This document shows, piece by piece, positions 61,011 through 64,000 of a DNA stretch of 64,000 nucleotides. This DNA comes from Thalassobacterium sedimentorum (lineage in GTDB: Bacteria; Verrucomicrobiota; Verrucomicrobiia; Opitutales; Coraliomargaritaceae), in NCBI RefSeq assembly GCF_031127905.1, contig NZ_JARXIC010000006.1, forward strand, positions 62,001 to 126,000. Reading direction: 5' to 3'. The stretch's first letter is position 1; each line of letters begins with the position of its first letter. The notes below the pieces were generated by a model, which had not been told where the DNA came from, searched no databases, and saw only the letters and a program-made list of their open reading frames with translations. Position numbers and translations under genes: made by a program.

Positions 61011-61115
61011 GGGCATATCTCTGGCTCCGAGAACCGAGACAAGGATAAACAGCCCCATTCAGTTCAAATTTATTTGCGAATTGGCATTCAAAAATCATAG
61101 CGCCTTAAGGTACAA

Positions 61116-62042
61116 TTACTCAAATGATTCAAGCTCAGAGCTGGACTGCAAGAGGTCCAAATAGACCATGCGGTGGTCGCTACCAGATAAGGCTCCTGGG
61201 CTATCGACCACATGTCCGTGTCCTGCTTTGATACGAGCAAGCATCGCTGGAGAGGCAATAAACCCATCTACGCATTCATAGCGCGCCTCCCTCTCATAAA
61301 AATAGGTCCAAAGCTCACCGCGACTATCAGTCGCGGGCACCAAACTCCCAATTTCGAGATTCCCCCGACGGTAAAAACGACGCATCGGCGCACTGACCGG
61401 ATGATCATTAAAATCACCTACAATTAAAAAATCCGTGCGGTCATTTTCGTATGTGCGCTCAATGATACGATTGCGACATGCCTCAGCCTCCCGCACACGT
61501 CGCAACTGAGATTCCTCATCTTCCCGAACATCGGTATAGCGACTTTTGAGGTGGATAACAAACAGTTGAAACAGCTGATCGTCACTCAATTTAAAAGTCA
61601 TTTCTAACATTCCCCGCTTCACCAGTTGACGCTCTCTTATATACTTAAAATCCAAATCGGTATGCTTTACTACGGCCTGTGGCGCATGCTTAGACAGCAC
61701 TGCCAGATGCCGTACGGGATCTGCCGCTTGCATGTGAATCGCATAAGTATAATGCACTCCCTCTTGTATGAGGTCGGATCGCAATTCTTCCAGAAAGTCC
61801 AGCGAGCCCATTTCTTGTAACACTAAAATATCGGGCGCAATCTCACCTATGATCTGCCGAATAATGACTTTCTCACTCTCAGGCTTCGGGTAAGATGGCC
61901 GCCAGCGTGCACCAATATTGCGATCCATCACCAAATAGTTATCTAAGTTATACGTTGCGATTCTAAGCGCTTCACCACTTAAGGGTAAAAGAAACATGAG
62001 TGGCATTAGGCCACGCAGGTAATAACGAAAAAATCGTCGCAT
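61116..62042 (-). CDS. Exported endonuclease/exonuclease/phosphatase-family protein
   Basis: The 308-residue protein has a basic start and hydrophobic signal peptide (about 8-25). The DNase I-like fold is shown by LRIATYNLDNYL (27-38), ILVLQEMGSL (metal Glu), VIHLKSR, VGDFNDHP (Asn/Asp pair) and SGSDHRMVYLDL with the catalytic His near the end. It may degrade extracellular nucleic acid or hydrolyse a lipid or sugar phosphate. It lies 18 bp after the M48 protease gene. Confidence 0.88.
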   Translation of the reverse strand: MRRFFRYYLRGLMPLMFLLPLSGEALRIATYNLDNYLVMDRNIGARWRPSYPKPESEKVIIRQIIGEIAPDILVLQEMGSLDFLEELRSDLIQEGVHYTYAIHMQAADPVRHLAVLSKHAPQAVVKHTDLDFKYIRERQLVKRGMLEMTFKLSDDQLFQLFVIHLKSRYTDVREDEESQLRRVREAEACRNRIIERTYENDRTDFLIVGDFNDHPVSAPMRRFYRRGNLEIGSLVPATDSRGELWTYFYEREARYECVDGFIASPAMLARIKAGHGHVVDSPGALSGSDHRMVYLDLLQSSSELESFE

Positions 62043-62060
62043 TCAGATAATTATAGGTGG

Positions 62061-63317
62061 TTAGTCTGCTCGCATGGCTGTCTCTCGCTCGACCAGCGTG
62101 GGGTGGGAATAGTGAAAACTACTGTACACCGGATGTGGCGTCAAATTGCTCAAGTTCTCCTTGTGTAGCTTACGTAAGGCTTTAGACAGAGGCTGATCAC
62201 TCCCCATAGCGTCGCGCGCAAAAGCGTCAGCCTCATACTCATGCTTGCGGGAAAGACGACTGGATAGCGGCGATAACCAAAAAGTAACCAGTCCGCTCAG
62301 TAGCATAAACAGCAAGAGCACAGGGACGATAACAATTTGGCCTTCAGGCGGGGTATCGAAATAAAAGGCCTGCACAAACCAATCAGCATTCGTCAACCAC
62401 CCTAATACGGCAAACATGCCGAAGGACGTAATTGCAGCCATGATCATCATCTTAGGGATATGACCAAGCTTATAGTGCCCGATTTCATGCGCCAGCACTG
62501 CTTCTAATTCTTCGGGCTCCATTTGCTCGATCAAAGTGTCATATAAGACAATGCGACGAAAACGACCAAAGCCTGAGAAAAAGGCATTTGAGTGACCAGA
62601 ACGTTTGCTGCCATCTAGAACCAAAATCGTTTGCGCCTGAAAGCCAGTGCGATCTGCCAGTGCAAATAGACGCGTCTTTAGATCACCATCCTGCATGGGC
62701 TCTAACTTGTTGAACAATGGCATGATAAACATGGGATAAGCCACCACCATCACTAATTGAAAGAGAAAGAAAACGCTAAAGCCCCAGACCCACCACAGTG
62801 GCCCCGCCCAGGTCACTAGAAAAATTAACAAGGCCAAAAGTGGATACCCGATTGCAAATCCAAGTAAGGTTCCTTTCATTTTATCCACCAACCAAAGCTT
62901 GCGTGTGCTCTTATTGAAGCCGAAACGTTCCTCAAGCTTAAAGGTGCTCCAATAATCGAATGGCATGGAAGGAAGGCTCAATACCAGCCCGACTAAAAAG
63001 AGTACCAGCGCCTGGCCCCAAATTCCATAACCAAACCAGCTGCTAAATAACTGGTAAAAACATGCTAATATGCCCCATAGCAGCACCACGGCGAGCACAC
63101 CAGCATCATAGAGGTCGCTGACAATACCAAAACGTGTCTTGGCTGTGGTGTAAGCAATCGATTTCTGATAAGTTGGTAAATCAATAAAATCACGAAAACT
63201 CTCGGGCACTTCACTGGTTCGCGCCTGCGCATGACGCAAATTAAGCATATCGAGCACAATACTCGTCCCCAACTTGAGCACCAAAAGAACAACAAAAACA
63301 ACTAAAACTGTATTCAT
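62061..63317 (-). CDS. M48 (Ste24-like) membrane metalloprotease
   Basis: The 418-residue protein has several membrane segments in the N-terminal half and the zinc site [14 protein letters not shown] (about 276-289, HExxH), with the third ligand Glu in [10 protein letters not shown]. The N-terminal five-helix region matches CAAX prenyl protease 1. In bacteria such enzymes probably take part in membrane protein quality control. The gene starts 8 bp after the rsfS stop. Confidence 0.92.
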   Translation of the reverse strand: MNTVLVVFVVLLVLKLGTSIVLDMLNLRHAQARTSEVPESFRDFIDLPTYQKSIAYTTAKTRFGIVSDLYDAGVLAVVLLWGILACFYQLFSSWFGYGIWGQALVLFLVGLVLSLPSMPFDYWSTFKLEERFGFNKSTRKLWLVDKMKGTLLGFAIGYPLLALLIFLVTWAGPLWWVWGFSVFFLFQLVMVVAYPMFIMPLFNKLEPMQDGDLKTRLFALADRTGFQAQTILVLDGSKRSGHSNAFFSGFGRFRRIVLYDTLIEQMEPEELEAVLAHEIGHYKLGHIPKMMIMAAITSFGMFAVLGWLTNADWFVQAFYFDTPPEGQIVIVPVLLLFMLLSGLVTFWLSPLSSRLSRKHEYEADAFARDAMGSDQPLSKALRKLHKENLSNLTPHPVYSSFHYSHPTLVERETAMRAD

Positions 63318-63325
63318 AGCACCGC

Positions 63326-63691
63326 TTACAAGGCCACTTCAGTGGCATCTTTCCAGAGTTGATCCAAACGGTAAAAATCGCGCATTTCAGAAGTTTGCAA
63401 ATGAATCATGAAATCGAAAGCATCCACCACTAGCCAGCCACTGCCTAATGTTCGGTCTTGCCCAAGTAGTTGCACCCCGGCTTCTTTGAGCGCCTGATCG
63501 AGGCCGCTTTTCAAGGCTTTAACGTGTGGATCCGAGGTACCGGTAGCGAGAATGATGTAGTCGGTAATCGAGGACTTGCCCCGCACATCCAACACACGGA
63601 TCGCCTCTCCCTTTTTATCTTCAATTGCGGTGACAGCGCAACGCATCTCTTCGAGGGTATTTTTTTCCTGTTTACTTAAGTCTTTGGTCAT
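63326..63691 (-). CDS. rsfS: Ribosomal silencing factor RsfS
   Basis: The 121-residue protein belongs to the RsfS/Iojap family: [39 protein letters not shown] (given as [17 protein letters not shown] and [15 protein letters not shown]) and [14 protein letters not shown]. It binds protein L14 and blocks subunit joining when nutrients are short. As in many bacteria it follows nadD, here after 17 bp. Confidence 0.95.
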   Translation of the reverse strand: MTKDLSKQEKNTLEEMRCAVTAIEDKKGEAIRVLDVRGKSSITDYIILATGTSDPHVKALKSGLDQALKEAGVQLLGQDRTLGSGWLVVDAFDFMIHLQTSEMRDFYRLDQLWKDATEVAL

Positions 63692-63708
63692 ATTGATCTT
63701 GGTAATTG

Positions 63709-64000
63709 TTACTGGGTATAAAGGCCGTGGCTGGAAATGAAAGCCTCAACTGCGGGCGGCAGTAAGTCTTCTGTTGCACGTCCCTGTTTGAGTAAGAATC
63801 GAATTTCACTCGAGCTATGAGTCATTAAGGGAGCCTGAACCTCGGTATATTTCAAGCCTGGAACCTTCGATTCTGCAATCGAGTGACCTGGTCGCTGCAA
63901 TACGATGAAATGCAGCATGCTCACGATATCTTCGATCCGATGCCAGCGATGTAAGCACTCAAATTGATCGGCACCAATAATCCAGTGCAACTGACAGTTC
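63709..64000 (-). CDS. nadD: Nicotinate-nucleotide adenylyltransferase, C-terminal part (cut by window end)
   Basis: The frame continues past the right edge, so only about 97 C-terminal residues are seen. HWIIGADQFECLHRWHRIEDI matches the NadD motif GADxxxxxxxW (GADQFECLHRW), and the end carries THSSSEIRFLLKQGR, the ISSTxIR-type nucleotide-binding motif. Residues after it include LLPPAVEAFISSHGLY, the typical C-terminal helix. The enzyme makes NaAD for NAD synthesis. The neighbouring rsfS supports the call. Confidence 0.9.
   Translation of the reverse strand, partial: NCQLHWIIGADQFECLHRWHRIEDIVSMLHFIVLQRPGHSIAESKVPGLKYTEVQAPLMTHSSSEIRFLLKQGRATEDLLPPAVEAFISSHGLYTQ

Overview
The window most likely comes from a marine-type member of the Verrucomicrobiota (Opitutae, Coraliomargarita-like). 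This is an inference from the mix of an exosortase/PEP-CTERM locus, a sulfatase, a Wza/Wzx-type exopolysaccharide cluster, a long signal peptidase I and a CBS-DRTGG pyrophosphatase. It was not checked against any database. No rRNA, tRNA or CRISPR array was seen. Coding is dense: no gap exceeds about 290 bp.

Region 1 (1-20983, + strand) is an exopolysaccharide and protein-sorting locus. It holds several GT4 glycosyltransferases, a GT26 (WecG/TagA) enzyme with a fused STAS domain, a Wzz-like chain-length protein, two adjacent Wza-like export proteins and a Wzx-like flippase. An exosortase block follows: a PEP-CTERM/DUF4114 substrate, a membrane-anchored TPR protein, the exosortase (Cys-Arg-His triad), a small membrane protein, an EpsI-like protein and a sigma-54 activator without a receiver domain. 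Another GT4, a small membrane protein, a DUF1566 protein, a sulfatase and a GAF histidine kinase close the strand.

Region 2 (20998-34355, - strand) completes the pathway: uridine kinase, O-antigen ligase/polymerase-like protein, two GT4 and one GT2, then a CBS-DRTGG inorganic pyrophosphatase and an alkaline-phosphatase-fold enzyme. These are followed by a signalling set (REC; RsbW-like ATPase + GAF + PP2C; REC + degenerate histidine kinase), a beta-helix protein and the initiating sugar-phosphate transferase. The RsbW/PP2C protein and the STAS domain on the GT26 enzyme could form a partner switch acting directly on polysaccharide synthesis. malQ follows.

Region 3 (36081-45483, - strand) is an accessory defence island. 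It has an MmeI/YeeA-like DNA methyltransferase, a reverse transcriptase coupled to it by a TAGTG stop/start overlap, a DUF4326 protein, a DUF3800 protein, a truncated RecG/AlbA-like fragment, an SF2 helicase and a GIY-YIG protein. The methyltransferase recognition region and the reverse transcriptase are AT-rich relative to their flanks, and a diverged remnant of the DUF4326 gene start lies next to the DUF3800 gene. The island therefore looks assembled in steps.

Region 4 (45620-64000) is mostly housekeeping: signal peptidase I, 5-oxoprolinase pxpBCA, a beta-helix protein, HflX, an Mla-type lipid transport operon ending in an unusual Nramp-like transporter, two HAD phosphatases, a thioesterase, shikimate kinase, two RNA methyltransferases, an EEP-family nuclease/phosphatase, an M48 protease, RsfS and the C-terminal part of NadD, which is cut by the window end.
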